Position numbers and translations under genes: made by a program. A stretch of 64,000 nucleotides of DNA from contig NZ_WUQX01000001.1 in the NCBI RefSeq assembly GCF_009830285.1, forward strand, positions 1,240,501 to 1,304,500, written 5' to 3'. This DNA comes from Sporofaciens musculi (GTDB lineage Bacteria; Bacillota; Clostridia; Lachnospirales; Lachnospiraceae). Positions 16,645-25,297 of the stretch are shown in pieces (the first letter of the stretch is position 1; the number at the start of each line of letters is the position of its first letter). The notes below the pieces were generated by a model. The model was not told where the DNA came from. It searched no databases and was given only the letters and a program-made list of their open reading frames with translations.

Positions 16645-18162
16645 TTGGTTTCCATGGAGAGAATTGGAAAGCTCTGTGAAGATACGAAACGTCTTGTCAT
16701 TTATGGGGCGGGTACGGTTTCTAACATTCTATATTTGTACTTAAAATCAAAAGGACTGTCTGAAAAGATACAGTGTTTTGCTGTGACAAAAAGGGAAAAT
16801 AATCCTTACTATAAATATGGATTGGAGGTGCTGGAAGCAGAAGACGCAGTTCAATTGTATCGGGATGCGTTGGTACTGGTGGGTGTTCAGAATATATTGT
16901 CTGAGGCAATCAGAGAATATCTGACTGCGCTTCAATATGAAAATTATGAATTTATAGACGTAGAAAGCCTGATTCATATTTTTTATGACAGATTGTATCG
17001 CAGCCCTATACAGAAAAATAAGATTATCTTTTCAAACATGAAAGATATGGGGTATGGAGGCAATCCGAAATATATAGCGGAAGAATTATTGAAGTCGGAT
17101 TTGGAAAAAAGACTGGATTTGGTATGGGTAGTTTCACAGCAAAAATATTCATTCCCGAAGGGAATAAGGACGGTTGAAACAGGAACTTTTGAATATTATT
17201 ATGAATTAGCCACAGCGCATATGTGGGTGGATAATACGCGGAAGAATTTTGACGCCAGAAAGAGGAGGGGGCAGTATTACATCCAGACATGGCATGGGGC
17301 GGCGCCCATAAAAAAGGTGGAAAAGGATGCGGAAGGTTCGCTTCCAAAATCTTATGTTGCAAACGCAAAAAAAGATTCTGAGATGGCGGATGTGTTTCTG
17401 TCAGGCAGCAAATTTTATACAGAACTGTATCGAAAATCTTTTTGGTATGATGGTCCGATTCTGAAGGTGGGGCTTCCGCGTCATGATGTTTTCTGGAAAG
17501 GAGAAGTTATACGCAGGAAAGTTTTTCAGCATTTTGGACTGATGGAAGAAAAATGCATGGTATTATATGCGCCTACTTTCCGCAAAGATTTTACAAACCA
17601 ATATTATGATATTGATTTTACTGCCGTACTGTCGGCGCTGACAAAAAGGTTTGGCAGGGAGTTTGTTCTTGCTGTAAGCAAACATCCGGATAATCGCTAT
17701 CTGGAATATGATTTTGCTCAGAAAGATTTTATCGCAGTTGACAGATATGATGATTTTGAAGAACTGTTAAAGGCTGCTGATGTCCTGATTTCAGACTATT
17801 CTGGATGTATGTATGATTTCTCATATACCAGACGTCCTGTATTTTTGTATCAGAGGGATTATGAGTCATATAAAGAGGACAGGGATTTTTATGTGCCGAT
17901 GGAGGAGCTTCCTTATATCAAAGCGTATTCTAATGAAGAACTGGTTCGGCGTATTGAGGAATTCGATATGGCGGCCTATCAAAAGAGGCTGGATACATTT
18001 ATGGATGGAATGGGCAATTATGATGATGGAACTGCATCAAAGAAAGTTTCAAAATATATATGGGGCATTTTGGATAAGATGACCTTAAGCATCAGTGAGG
18101 AGAATGCGAATGCAGAAAGTATTATGTTTGCTTTATCACAGGATTCATCCTGTGAGAGATGA
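16645..18162 (+). CDS. Rossmann module fused to TagF-like glycerophosphotransferase
   Basis: About 505 residues. The N-terminal 110 residues carry the module (KRLVIYGAGTVSNILYLYL, then LVLVGVQNILSEAI). The rest is the CDP-glycerol:poly(glycerophosphate) glycerophosphotransferase fold: KIIFSNMKDMGYGGNPKYI, YYIQTWHGAAPIKKV (catalytic-type His), VGLPRHDVFW, VLYAPTFRKD, AVSKHPDN, and DVLISDYSGCMYDF. It probably transfers glycerol- or ribitol-phosphate, or a related unit, to the glycan. The TTG at 16645 follows GGGGGG at seven bases; ATG 16654 is the alternative. The end overlaps the deacetylase gene. Confidence 0.85.
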   Translation: MVSMERIGKLCEDTKRLVIYGAGTVSNILYLYLKSKGLSEKIQCFAVTKRENNPYYKYGLEVLEAEDAVQLYRDALVLVGVQNILSEAIREYLTALQYENYEFIDVESLIHIFYDRLYRSPIQKNKIIFSNMKDMGYGGNPKYIAEELLKSDLEKRLDLVWVVSQQKYSFPKGIRTVETGTFEYYYELATAHMWVDNTRKNFDARKRRGQYYIQTWHGAAPIKKVEKDAEGSLPKSYVANAKKDSEMADVFLSGSKFYTELYRKSFWYDGPILKVGLPRHDVFWKGEVIRRKVFQHFGLMEEKCMVLYAPTFRKDFTNQYYDIDFTAVLSALTKRFGREFVLAVSKHPDNRYLEYDFAQKDFIAVDRYDDFEELLKAADVLISDYSGCMYDFSYTRRPVFLYQRDYESYKEDRDFYVPMEELPYIKAYSNEELVRRIEEFDMAAYQKRLDTFMDGMGNYDDGTASKKVSKYIWGILDKMTLSISEENANAESIMFALSQDSSCER

Positions 18163-19024
18163 TATCTATCATCTGACAGTCTCCCCGAAACATTTCGAGG
18201 AGCAGATTAAATATTTGAAAAATCATTTCCCAATATTTCGGTTTGAGGAGGATTGGGCAGAGAAAAGGGAGGATGGGGTGGTCATTACCTTTGACGACGG
18301 CTATGAGGATAACTATGAATATGCGCTTCCTATTTTAGAAAAATACAAGGCTCCGGCAACTGTATTTGTGGCAACCGGATATGTGGACGGGAAGCAGGAA
18401 TACTGGTGGGACGAGCTTGCCAGAGTGCTGACGGGAAACAGGGAGTATCCCAGGCAATTTGATTTACAGGATTCGCTGTATCATTACACATGGGAAACGG
18501 ACAGCTATGAAAAGCGGATCGATTTAGTAAAATCCCTTCATTGGCTGCTGAGGATGGAGTCAGAGGTGGAACGGGCCAATTCATGGATTACGCAGCTAAG
18601 AAGCTGGGCAGGGATTTCACCTGAAGGAAGACGTGAAAATCTTCCTATGAATCGGGAGCAGCTCCATGAATTGAGCAGCTCACAATATATTACGATCGGC
18701 GGCCATACGGTGAACCACAGGTCGCTGGGGGCAAAGTCGCTGGAAAGCCAGCAGTATGAGATAGGGGCTTCGGTAAAATATCTTGAGAGAGAGTTAGGGA
18801 AGGAGATTGAGGTATTCTCTTATCCTTTTGGATCTCGGATGCATTTTAACCAGAATACCTTTGAGGCATGCCGCCGACATGGCATCAAAAAGGCGGCCTC
18901 AACTCTGAGAGGTGTGTGGAAAATAGGGTGTAATCCATATATCGTGCCGCGGATGGAGGTTAAGGATTGCAGCGGGGAAGATTTTAGCAAATCAGTCTGG
19001 CAGTTTTGGAGGTATGACGGATGA
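18110..19024 (+). CDS. Polysaccharide deacetylase (NodB-homology) family protein
   Basis: About 304 residues. The NodB motifs are present: VVITFDDGYEDNYEYALPI (motif 1, metal-binding Asp), ITIGGHTVNHRSL (motif 2 with two His), and SYPFGSRMHFN (motif 3 region). These enzymes remove N- or O-acetyl groups with a divalent metal. No signal peptide or membrane anchor is visible, so a cytoplasmic, lipid-linked or nucleotide-linked substrate is more likely than mature wall. The ATG at 18110 is seven bases after AGGAG. The gene overlaps its upstream neighbour by 53 bases and its downstream neighbour by four (ATGA), showing tight translational coupling. Confidence 0.88.
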   Translation: MQKVLCLLYHRIHPVRDDIYHLTVSPKHFEEQIKYLKNHFPIFRFEEDWAEKREDGVVITFDDGYEDNYEYALPILEKYKAPATVFVATGYVDGKQEYWWDELARVLTGNREYPRQFDLQDSLYHYTWETDSYEKRIDLVKSLHWLLRMESEVERANSWITQLRSWAGISPEGRRENLPMNREQLHELSSSQYITIGGHTVNHRSLGAKSLESQQYEIGASVKYLERELGKEIEVFSYPFGSRMHFNQNTFEACRRHGIKKAASTLRGVWKIGCNPYIVPRMEVKDCSGEDFSKSVWQFWRYDG

Positions 19025-19344
19025 AATATATAGGGACAATTGAGCGCGACAATGAACTTAAGGGTGCAAGCCAGATTGTAATCTATGGGGCCGGAAAGGT
19101 TGGAAAAGAGGTTTTGGGCTTCCTAAAGGAAAATGGATGGCTGGGAAGGGTGAGCTGTTTTTGCGATAATGACAATCGGATGTGGGGAAGCAGCGTAGAG
19201 GGAGTTTTGGTTGTTAGTCTTTTGGAAGCCACCGGCAGGTATCCCCAAGGAACCTACCTGATTGCCAGTCTGTGTGTGCGCCAGATGTTAGAGAGCCTGC
19301 TTGGATACGGGATAGAGGATATTCATGTTATACGGGAGAGCTGA
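19021..19344 (+). CDS. Stand-alone Rossmann-module protein (107 aa)
   Basis: The whole protein is the recurrent module: SQIVIYGAGKVGKEVLGFL, CFCDNDNRMWG, a beta strand YLIASLCVRQMLESLL and IEDIHVI at the end. This is the minimal version and defines the module boundaries. It starts at an ATGA overlap with the deacetylase, with GGAGG eight bases upstream, and the GT2 gene follows 41 bases later. It could be a partner that supplies the module in trans. No catalytic Tyr/Lys of short-chain dehydrogenases is present. Confidence 0.75.
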   Translation: MKYIGTIERDNELKGASQIVIYGAGKVGKEVLGFLKENGWLGRVSCFCDNDNRMWGSSVEGVLVVSLLEATGRYPQGTYLIASLCVRQMLESLLGYGIEDIHVIRES

Positions 19345-19385
19345 CTTTGGGGCAGCGGAGGATTATGAAACAGGAGGGTGAGAGT

Positions 19386-20588
19386 ATGGTTCCATTATCC
19401 GTCATTATTCCGGTATATAATACGGAAAAATATTTGTCAAAATGCTTGGACAGTATCATTAACCAAACTATGAGAGAGCTTGAAATCATCTGTGTAGACG
19501 ATGGATCCACAGATTCCAGCTTCAAGATCTTGAAGGAATATGCTGACAGGGATAAAAGGATACATATTGTTCGGAAAGAAAACGGCGGGCTGGTTTCTGC
19601 AAGAAAAGCCGGTGTAAAAGAAGCGTCCGGAAGGTATATCGGTTACGTGGACAGCGACGACTGGATTGAGCCGCAGATGTATGAGAGGCTGTATGAATGG
19701 GCGGTTAAGGAGCATGCGGATATGGTAAGCAGCGGTTATCTTTTGGAAGGAAATTATATTTCCGTTCATTATGATGGTATTCCGGAGGGCTTGTATGAAG
19801 GTAATGAAATGGATTATCTGCGGGAAAACGCAATATACCATTCCAGGGAAAAGGTGGTGGGAATACAGGGCTCCTTGTGCTGTAAGATATTTCTGGCTGA
19901 AAAGTTTAAAGAAGTACAGATGAATATTCCAAACGAGGTGTCCATGTCAGAGGATAAGCTGTGTATACTGTCCTATATTTTGACGTGCGACAGGATAAGT
20001 ATACGAAAAGAAGCATTTTACCACTATATCATTCGTCAAGAGTCTATGGTGCATACGCCCGATCCGCATTATCTGACCAAGGTGAATGCCGTATATCATT
20101 ATTTCATCAGCTTGTACCGGCATCCGGATTTTACACAGACCATGCGTCTGCAGGCTGAACTCTATATCACGGAGATGTTGTATAAGGGAATTAATTCACG
20201 TATGGGATTTCTGAATAAAAACCTGCTGTGGATTGATCCGTTGTGGATGGAGGAGATACCGGAAAATTCTAAGGTGCTTCTATATGGGGCGGGTGAGCTT
20301 GGAGAGAAATATTATCAACAGATTATGCACAATGAAAAACTGGATTTTGCCGGCTGTATTGACTATGGGTACGAGAGGATGAGGGGGTGTTCTTTTGAAG
20401 TGACGCCTCCTGAAGAATGGACTGAGATAGAGTTCGACGTAGTTGTGATTACCATTAAAAATTCTGTAAAAGCACAGGAAATATCCTCCGGTCTATGCCA
20501 GATGGGGATTAAGCCGTCTAAAATCTATTATTTTGAGCAAAAGGAGCTGTTCTGGCGGTTTGCAGAGGCAGACGGGATTCTGGGATAA
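19386..20588 (+). CDS. GT2 glycosyltransferase with C-terminal Rossmann module
   Basis: About 400 residues. The N-terminal GT-A domain has LSVIIPVYNTEKYLSKCL, ICVDDGSTDSS, the DxD-like YVDSDDWIEPQMY and VSMSEDKLC. Residues about 295-385 are the recurrent module (SKVLLYGAGELGEKYY, CIDYGYERMRG, VVVITIKNSVKA). GT2 enzymes are inverting transferases using UDP or GDP sugars. The ATG at 19386 follows AGGAGG with good spacing; a longer frame back to 19272 would overlap the preceding gene heavily and has no ribosome site. Confidence 0.88.
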   Translation: MVPLSVIIPVYNTEKYLSKCLDSIINQTMRELEIICVDDGSTDSSFKILKEYADRDKRIHIVRKENGGLVSARKAGVKEASGRYIGYVDSDDWIEPQMYERLYEWAVKEHADMVSSGYLLEGNYISVHYDGIPEGLYEGNEMDYLRENAIYHSREKVVGIQGSLCCKIFLAEKFKEVQMNIPNEVSMSEDKLCILSYILTCDRISIRKEAFYHYIIRQESMVHTPDPHYLTKVNAVYHYFISLYRHPDFTQTMRLQAELYITEMLYKGINSRMGFLNKNLLWIDPLWMEEIPENSKVLLYGAGELGEKYYQQIMHNEKLDFAGCIDYGYERMRGCSFEVTPPEEWTEIEFDVVVITIKNSVKAQEISSGLCQMGIKPSKIYYFEQKELFWRFAEADGILG

Positions 20589-20602
20589 GCGGGGTGAAAT
20601 AA

Positions 20603-22165
20603 ATGGAGCTAAGGAGGCTTGAGCCAGAAAATTTGCAAAGCAGGATAGAAGCTGGCGATGGTAATATTTATCTTGTAGATTTTTCACAAAAATATATGGA
20701 AGAACTGCTTGCAAAATACGATATAGGGAGGCGGCTTGCAGGGGTTCTGTGTGACACTTTAGACAGAATGTCCGGAAGCGTCGCCAAAGGAAGCAGGTCG
20801 GTCGTTTTTCGGGAAATTGAGCTTTTGGTCTATCCCTATCAGTATATCTGCGAATTAGGAGAACAGTCGATCCTTATTATTCTGAATGATTATTTTCAAG
20901 AAACATTCCAAAAACTGGAAAAGTGGCGTCATGATTTTAAAGGCTGTATCTATTTTTTCGCAGACCGTGAAACGGAAATCGACTTATCCTATCGTGAAAA
21001 ATACAGAGACAGACTGCTTAAAGATATTATCATTTTCCGCAGCGGCCCCCACGCGTCTTCTTATGTAAAGGGAATGGATTATGCGGACAACGCAAGGGCG
21101 TTATTTGAACATATGTTAAGAGAAGGGTATCACCATAAATATGAGATGGTCTGGCTGGTAAAAGAGCCGGCTGAATTCGTACATATTGTTCAGAAATATG
21201 ACAATGTCCGATTTCTTTCGTATGACTGGGCCGTATCGGATGAAGAAGCAGAGAGGGACGCATACTATCACGCGCTTTGCCTTGCAAAATATATCTTTAT
21301 GACGGATGCCTACGGGTTCTGCAGAAATGCAAGGAAGGATCAGGTTCGGGTTCAACTGTGGCATGGCTGCGGATTTAAGACGAGGGTTAATTTTGTCCGT
21401 TGTGAGAGACGTTATGAATATCATATTGTGGTCAGTGAGGTTTATAAAAAAATCCATCAGAAAATATACGGGCTTCGTAAAGAGCAGGTCATTGTGACAG
21501 GATACCCTAAAAATGACTGGCTGTTTCACCCTAAAAAAGAGGCATGGCAGGAGTTAGGCTTGCCGAAAGCAAAGAAATACATCTTCTGGCTGCCTACATT
21601 CCGAATGGCGAGGACGGGAATGAATGAGTTAAACGAATACGACATGGAAGGGCAGACGGGATTGCCCGTGGCGGATACTTGCGAAAAGCTGCAAAAGCTG
21701 GATTTACTGCTGCAAAAGCTGGATGCCGTTCTGATTCTGAAGCTGCATCCATTCCAGGACAGAGATAAAATCATCAGGTTTTCCATGAGTCGTATCGTAC
21801 TTCTGAAGCATGAAACGCTCGTAAATATGGATATTCAGATTAATCAGATCTTGGGGCGCTCGGACGGTATGATCAGTGATTATTCTTCTGTGGCCGTGGA
21901 TTATACGCTCCTTGACAAGCCCATGGGGTTCACCCTTGATGACGTGGAGGAATATGAGGATAGTCGGGGCTTCGTATTTGAAAATATCAGGGAGTGGCTT
22001 CCGGGAGAGGAGATATTTTCCCTGGAGGATATGGAGAGGTTCATAGAAAATGTGGCGTTAGGGGTAGACTCTGCGTCGGAAAAACGTCGTATGCTTATGG
22101 AGAAAATGCATAAGTTCTCGGATGATGAAAGCTGCGCAAGGGTAGTGGACGCATTATCCCTGTAA
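20603..22165 (+). CDS. Second TagF-like glycerophosphotransferase with divergent N-terminal domain
   Basis: About 520 residues. The C-terminal 380 residues are TagF-like: VRVQLWHGCGFKTRVN, VIVTGYPKNDWLF, YIFWLPTFRMA, LILKLHPFQDRD, and GMISDYSSVAVDYTLLDKP. The first 120 residues take the place of the Rossmann module of the other TagF-like gene and keep a similar strand-helix rhythm (NIYLVDFSQKYMEELL, SILIILNDYFQETF). They have lost the Gly-rich turn, so either the nucleotide pocket has decayed or this is another domain. ATG 20603 follows GGGGTG. This is the last transferase of the operon. Confidence 0.85.
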   Translation: MELRRLEPENLQSRIEAGDGNIYLVDFSQKYMEELLAKYDIGRRLAGVLCDTLDRMSGSVAKGSRSVVFREIELLVYPYQYICELGEQSILIILNDYFQETFQKLEKWRHDFKGCIYFFADRETEIDLSYREKYRDRLLKDIIIFRSGPHASSYVKGMDYADNARALFEHMLREGYHHKYEMVWLVKEPAEFVHIVQKYDNVRFLSYDWAVSDEEAERDAYYHALCLAKYIFMTDAYGFCRNARKDQVRVQLWHGCGFKTRVNFVRCERRYEYHIVVSEVYKKIHQKIYGLRKEQVIVTGYPKNDWLFHPKKEAWQELGLPKAKKYIFWLPTFRMARTGMNELNEYDMEGQTGLPVADTCEKLQKLDLLLQKLDAVLILKLHPFQDRDKIIRFSMSRIVLLKHETLVNMDIQINQILGRSDGMISDYSSVAVDYTLLDKPMGFTLDDVEEYEDSRGFVFENIREWLPGEEIFSLEDMERFIENVALGVDSASEKRRMLMEKMHKFSDDESCARVVDALSL

Positions 22166-22224
22166 CTATGTTGGCAGCCGGTTTGGAGTGAATCGTACAA
22201 GGATGAAAAAGTGAGGTAAGGGAT

Positions 22225-22887
22225 ATGCAGTTTGAGTTGATGGCATCCATGATGTGTGCAGATTATGGATATTTAGAGAAAGAAATCGAGTCACTGGAGG
22301 AAGGAGGTATCGACTCTTTCCATATAGATATTATGGACGGGCGGTATGTCCCTAATTATGCCATGTCTTTGAATGATATGCGCTATATCGCTTCTGCATC
22401 GGAGATACCTTTGGATGTACATCTGATGATTGAACATCCAATCAACAATATCGGACTGTTCCTGAATAATCTGCGCAAGGGAGACACGGTGTATATTCAC
22501 CCGGAGGCGGAATACCATCCGTCAACAACCTTGCAGAGAATCATCCATGCGGATATGATTCCTGGGATTGCCATTAATCCGGGGACGTCGGTGGAGACGG
22601 TGATGGAGATGCTGCGTATTGTAAAAAAGGTTCTTGTGATGTCGGTGAATCCCGGAAATGCCGGTCAGATGTATCTGCCCTATGTGGGGAAGAAGATAAC
22701 AAAGCTTTTGGCAATGAAGGAGGATATGGAGTTTGAGATTTATTGGGACGGGGCGTGCAGCGCGGATAAGATCCTGGAATTCGCCCCCAAGGGGGTGCGG
22801 GGGTTCGTGTTGGGAACAACGCTGCTGTTCGGGAAAGGGAAGCCTTATAAGGAGACATTACAGAATATCCGTGAACTGAGGTTTTGA
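22225..22887 (+). CDS. Ribulose-phosphate 3-epimerase family protein
   Basis: About 220 residues, the usual length of this TIM-barrel family. Metal and catalytic sites are in place: ASMMCADYGYL (Ser), FHIDIMDGRYVPN (His and Asp), LDVHLMIEHP (His), and YWDGACS (the Asp of the usual DGGI loop). Phosphate-binding glycines are near GFVLGTTLLF. The classical enzyme converts ribulose-5-P and xylulose-5-P. At the end of a glycan operon with two TagF-like transferases, it may instead epimerise a pentulose- or hexulose-phosphate that feeds the polymer. The role is inferred from position. It is followed by the operon terminator. Confidence 0.85.
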   Translation: MQFELMASMMCADYGYLEKEIESLEEGGIDSFHIDIMDGRYVPNYAMSLNDMRYIASASEIPLDVHLMIEHPINNIGLFLNNLRKGDTVYIHPEAEYHPSTTLQRIIHADMIPGIAINPGTSVETVMEMLRIVKKVLVMSVNPGNAGQMYLPYVGKKITKLLAMKEDMEFEIYWDGACSADKILEFAPKGVRGFVLGTTLLFGKGKPYKETLQNIRELRF

Positions 22888-22935
22888 CGGGTATCCGCCG
22901 CAAAAAGCGGTTGGATTTTGCGACGGGAAAAGATG

Positions 22936-22959
22936 GCTGCGTGATAACGCAGCTTTTTT
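22936..22959 (+). terminator. Rho-independent terminator of the glycan operon
   Basis: GCTGCGT (22936-22942), loop GATA, ACGCAGC (22947-22953), then TTTTTT (22954-22959), 50 bases after the epimerase stop. Confidence 0.9.
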
Positions 22960-23002
22960 CATTTTATATTAATTGACTCCTTCCATATATGTATTTTACC
23001 TG

Positions 23003-23031
23003 TTTCAAGAATAAGAGATTTATGTTATGAT
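23003..23031 (+). promoter_or_regulatory. Promoter of the FNT transporter gene
   Basis: TTTCAA (23003-23008), 17 bases, TATGAT (23026-23031), 40 bases before the ATG at 23071. Confidence 0.55.
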
Positions 23032-23070
23032 AGTAAGCGGGAAAAGCTATTGATACAAGGGGGATGGAGG

Positions 23071-23895
23071 ATGAATTTTTTTACACCAGCCGAGGTGGCG
23101 AAAAACTATATTGGAGCAGGAAAAGCCAAGGTAAACACGCCGATTAGCAAGATGTTTCTTCTGGCGGTATTGGCGGGCGCGTTCATCGCAATGGGCGGTG
23201 TGGGCGCGACGACCGTAGCAGTCTCGGTTCCGCTTGCGTCGGTGGGAAAGTTCGTCGGTGCGTGCGTGTTTCCGGGCGGCCTTACCATGGTTCTGCTTGC
23301 GGGCAGCGAATTATTCACGGGCAATACGTTGCTGGTGATTCCTCTGCTTCAAAAGGAGATTACTCCGGCAGGGATGCTTAAGAACTGGGGCGTGGTATAT
23401 CTTGGGAATCTAGCCGGCGGCCTTTTAGTGGCGGCAGGCGTCGTATATTCCCATCAGCCGGATTTGTTTGGAAAACAGATGGCGGTATCCGTCATTTCCA
23501 CGGCTGCCGCCAAGTGCTCGCTGTCTTTTGGGGATGCGTTCATTCGGGGAATTCTGTGTAATTTCCTGGTCTGTATCGCCGTATGGATTTCCTTTGCAGC
23601 AAAGGATGCGGCGGGGAAGATTATGGGACTGTTCTTCCCGATTATGATGTTTGTGCTCTGTGGGTTTGAACACAGCATAGCGAATATGTATTACATAGGC
23701 GCAGGGATTTTTGCCAAGGGGATACAGGAGTATGGAGATGCAGCAGCAGCGGCAGGCGTGGATATGGGCGCCATTACCTGGGGGAATTTCTTTGGGGCAA
23801 ATCTGCTTCCGGTAACCATTGGCAATATCATTGGAGGCGCGGTCTGCGTCGGGTGCGTATACTGGTATATTTATCTGAGAAAAGCGGACAGATAG
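23071..23895 (+). CDS. Formate/nitrite transporter (FNT) family channel
   Basis: About 275 residues with six hydrophobic segments in the inverted-repeat FNT layout. Features: FTPAEVAKNYIGAGKAK, the first half-helix region LAGAFIAMGGVGATT, LLAGSELFTGNTL, GNLAGGLLVA, and the central His region LCGFEHSIANMYYI. This is the FocA/NirC-type channel moving formate, nitrite or similar monovalent anions across the membrane. ATG 23071 is preceded by GGGGGATGGAGG; an upstream TTG at 23050 is not favoured. No formate-lyase gene is nearby, so the substrate is not settled, but formate is usual in fermenting Clostridia. Confidence 0.92.
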   Translation: MNFFTPAEVAKNYIGAGKAKVNTPISKMFLLAVLAGAFIAMGGVGATTVAVSVPLASVGKFVGACVFPGGLTMVLLAGSELFTGNTLLVIPLLQKEITPAGMLKNWGVVYLGNLAGGLLVAAGVVYSHQPDLFGKQMAVSVISTAAAKCSLSFGDAFIRGILCNFLVCIAVWISFAAKDAAGKIMGLFFPIMMFVLCGFEHSIANMYYIGAGIFAKGIQEYGDAAAAAGVDMGAITWGNFFGANLLPVTIGNIIGGAVCVGCVYWYIYLRKADR

Positions 23896-23955
23896 TCCGT
23901 ATACGTATTTATTTTACGTATCGGGCAGCGAAATGTGAGAAGGGAGTGGAGGAAA

Positions 23956-25275
23956 TTGCCGAAAGTCTGTGAAGATTTGTTATATAGTTCGATTATTCTC
24001 CCTATGATTCCCTTATGTTTTTATCCGGTGCAGAGATATGTGAAGAACCGCTTGTCCGTGTTGGCAGGTAAGATTGTCATAGCGCTTCTGGCTATGGTTT
24101 CATGTGTGGTGCTGGTTGGAAGGATTTATTCTCTGGGAGATGTGACGGATTTCATAATATATCCGGCAGGTATTTATTTCCTTTATCTGTATAACAGGGA
24201 GGTTAGGCTTTCATTTTCTAAGAAGTTGTTCGCGTTTCTTTCTGCCTGTCTTGTGGGAGGATTTTCAAAGTTATATGCTACAATGTTCGATTATACTATG
24301 CACCCGTCTGGAAATGCCCTTGCCTTTTCCTATGAAGCCCTGGGAGTGCAGGTTTTGTTTTTGGTGTTTGCTGATGTTATTCTGTATCTGCCTCTTACCA
24401 GATATATGGGTTGGGTGATGGAAAATTTTCATGAAGAAGCGGTTTGGAAAAGGGTATGGTGTTTTCCGGCGTTTTTTTTGGCGTCTACCTATTTTATGTA
24501 CCCGCGTGTATATCGAAACATGTATGTGGGGTATGTGCGGCAGCTCTACCCGTTTGTTTTGCTGTTCTTTACTTTTTTTGTAGTATTTATTTATTTTCTG
24601 TTTTATGTGGTGGCACATTCTTTTGTGGAGAAGCAGAAAACGGAGATTGCAAATCAGATGCTTTTGATTCAGGGGGCGCAGTATCAGCAGTTATTAAGGA
24701 ATGTTGAGGAAAACAGCCGAATCCGCCATGATTTCCGGCATCAGCTCATTGTGATTTCCGAGTTGGTGGGGCAGAAGGAGTACGAGAAGCTAAAGGAGTA
24801 TGTGGGCAGATACATCGACGAGGAGCAGGCGGAGATGAAGCTGTACTCCTATTCGGCGGCATTGAATGCGCTGATTTCATATTATGAATCCATTTGCCTG
24901 AGGAGGGGTATCGAGACGGATTTCGCTGTCTCCCTGCCGAAGAAGCAACAGGTGTCGGATCAAGATTTCTGTGTGATGCTTGGTAATCTGTTGGAAAATG
25001 CCATGGACGGCGTTCGAGATATGGAGGAGCCGTATATTAGGCTGAAGATTTGGCAGACGGCGTCTAATATGGTTGCGGTGAAGGTGGAGAACCCTTATCA
25101 GGGAGAGATTAAGAAGGAGGGGAGGCATTACCGTTCATCCAAAAGGGAAGGTTTTGGCCAGGGGTTAGAATCTGTTAATATGATTGCCATGAAGTATGGC
25201 GATATGATGGAGGTGCTTACAGACGGGGGGATTTTTACAGTTAAGATTTTGCTGCAGACTCCGTCTGGAGAATAA
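23956..25275 (+). CDS. GHKL sensor histidine kinase (AgrC-like), no adjacent regulator
   Basis: About 440 residues. Six or seven hydrophobic segments fill residues 10-215 and form an AgrC-like membrane sensor. The dimerisation His lies in RIRHDFRHQL (about residue 258). The ATPase has the N-box LGNLLENAMDGV and a GFGQGLESVNMIA G-box, as in HATPase_c_5 kinases. A Gly-rich upstream TTG at 23956 after GGGAGTGGAGG is the likely start; GTG 23935 has no site. A response regulator is not adjacent, which is unusual for this class. The CPA1 antiporter follows after 22 bases, so they may share a transcript. Confidence 0.85.
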   Translation: MPKVCEDLLYSSIILPMIPLCFYPVQRYVKNRLSVLAGKIVIALLAMVSCVVLVGRIYSLGDVTDFIIYPAGIYFLYLYNREVRLSFSKKLFAFLSACLVGGFSKLYATMFDYTMHPSGNALAFSYEALGVQVLFLVFADVILYLPLTRYMGWVMENFHEEAVWKRVWCFPAFFLASTYFMYPRVYRNMYVGYVRQLYPFVLLFFTFFVVFIYFLFYVVAHSFVEKQKTEIANQMLLIQGAQYQQLLRNVEENSRIRHDFRHQLIVISELVGQKEYEKLKEYVGRYIDEEQAEMKLYSYSAALNALISYYESICLRRGIETDFAVSLPKKQQVSDQDFCVMLGNLLENAMDGVRDMEEPYIRLKIWQTASNMVAVKVENPYQGEIKKEGRHYRSSKREGFGQGLESVNMIAMKYGDMMEVLTDGGIFTVKILLQTPSGE

Positions 25276-25297
25276 GAAAATTGAAGGGAGAAGAAGG

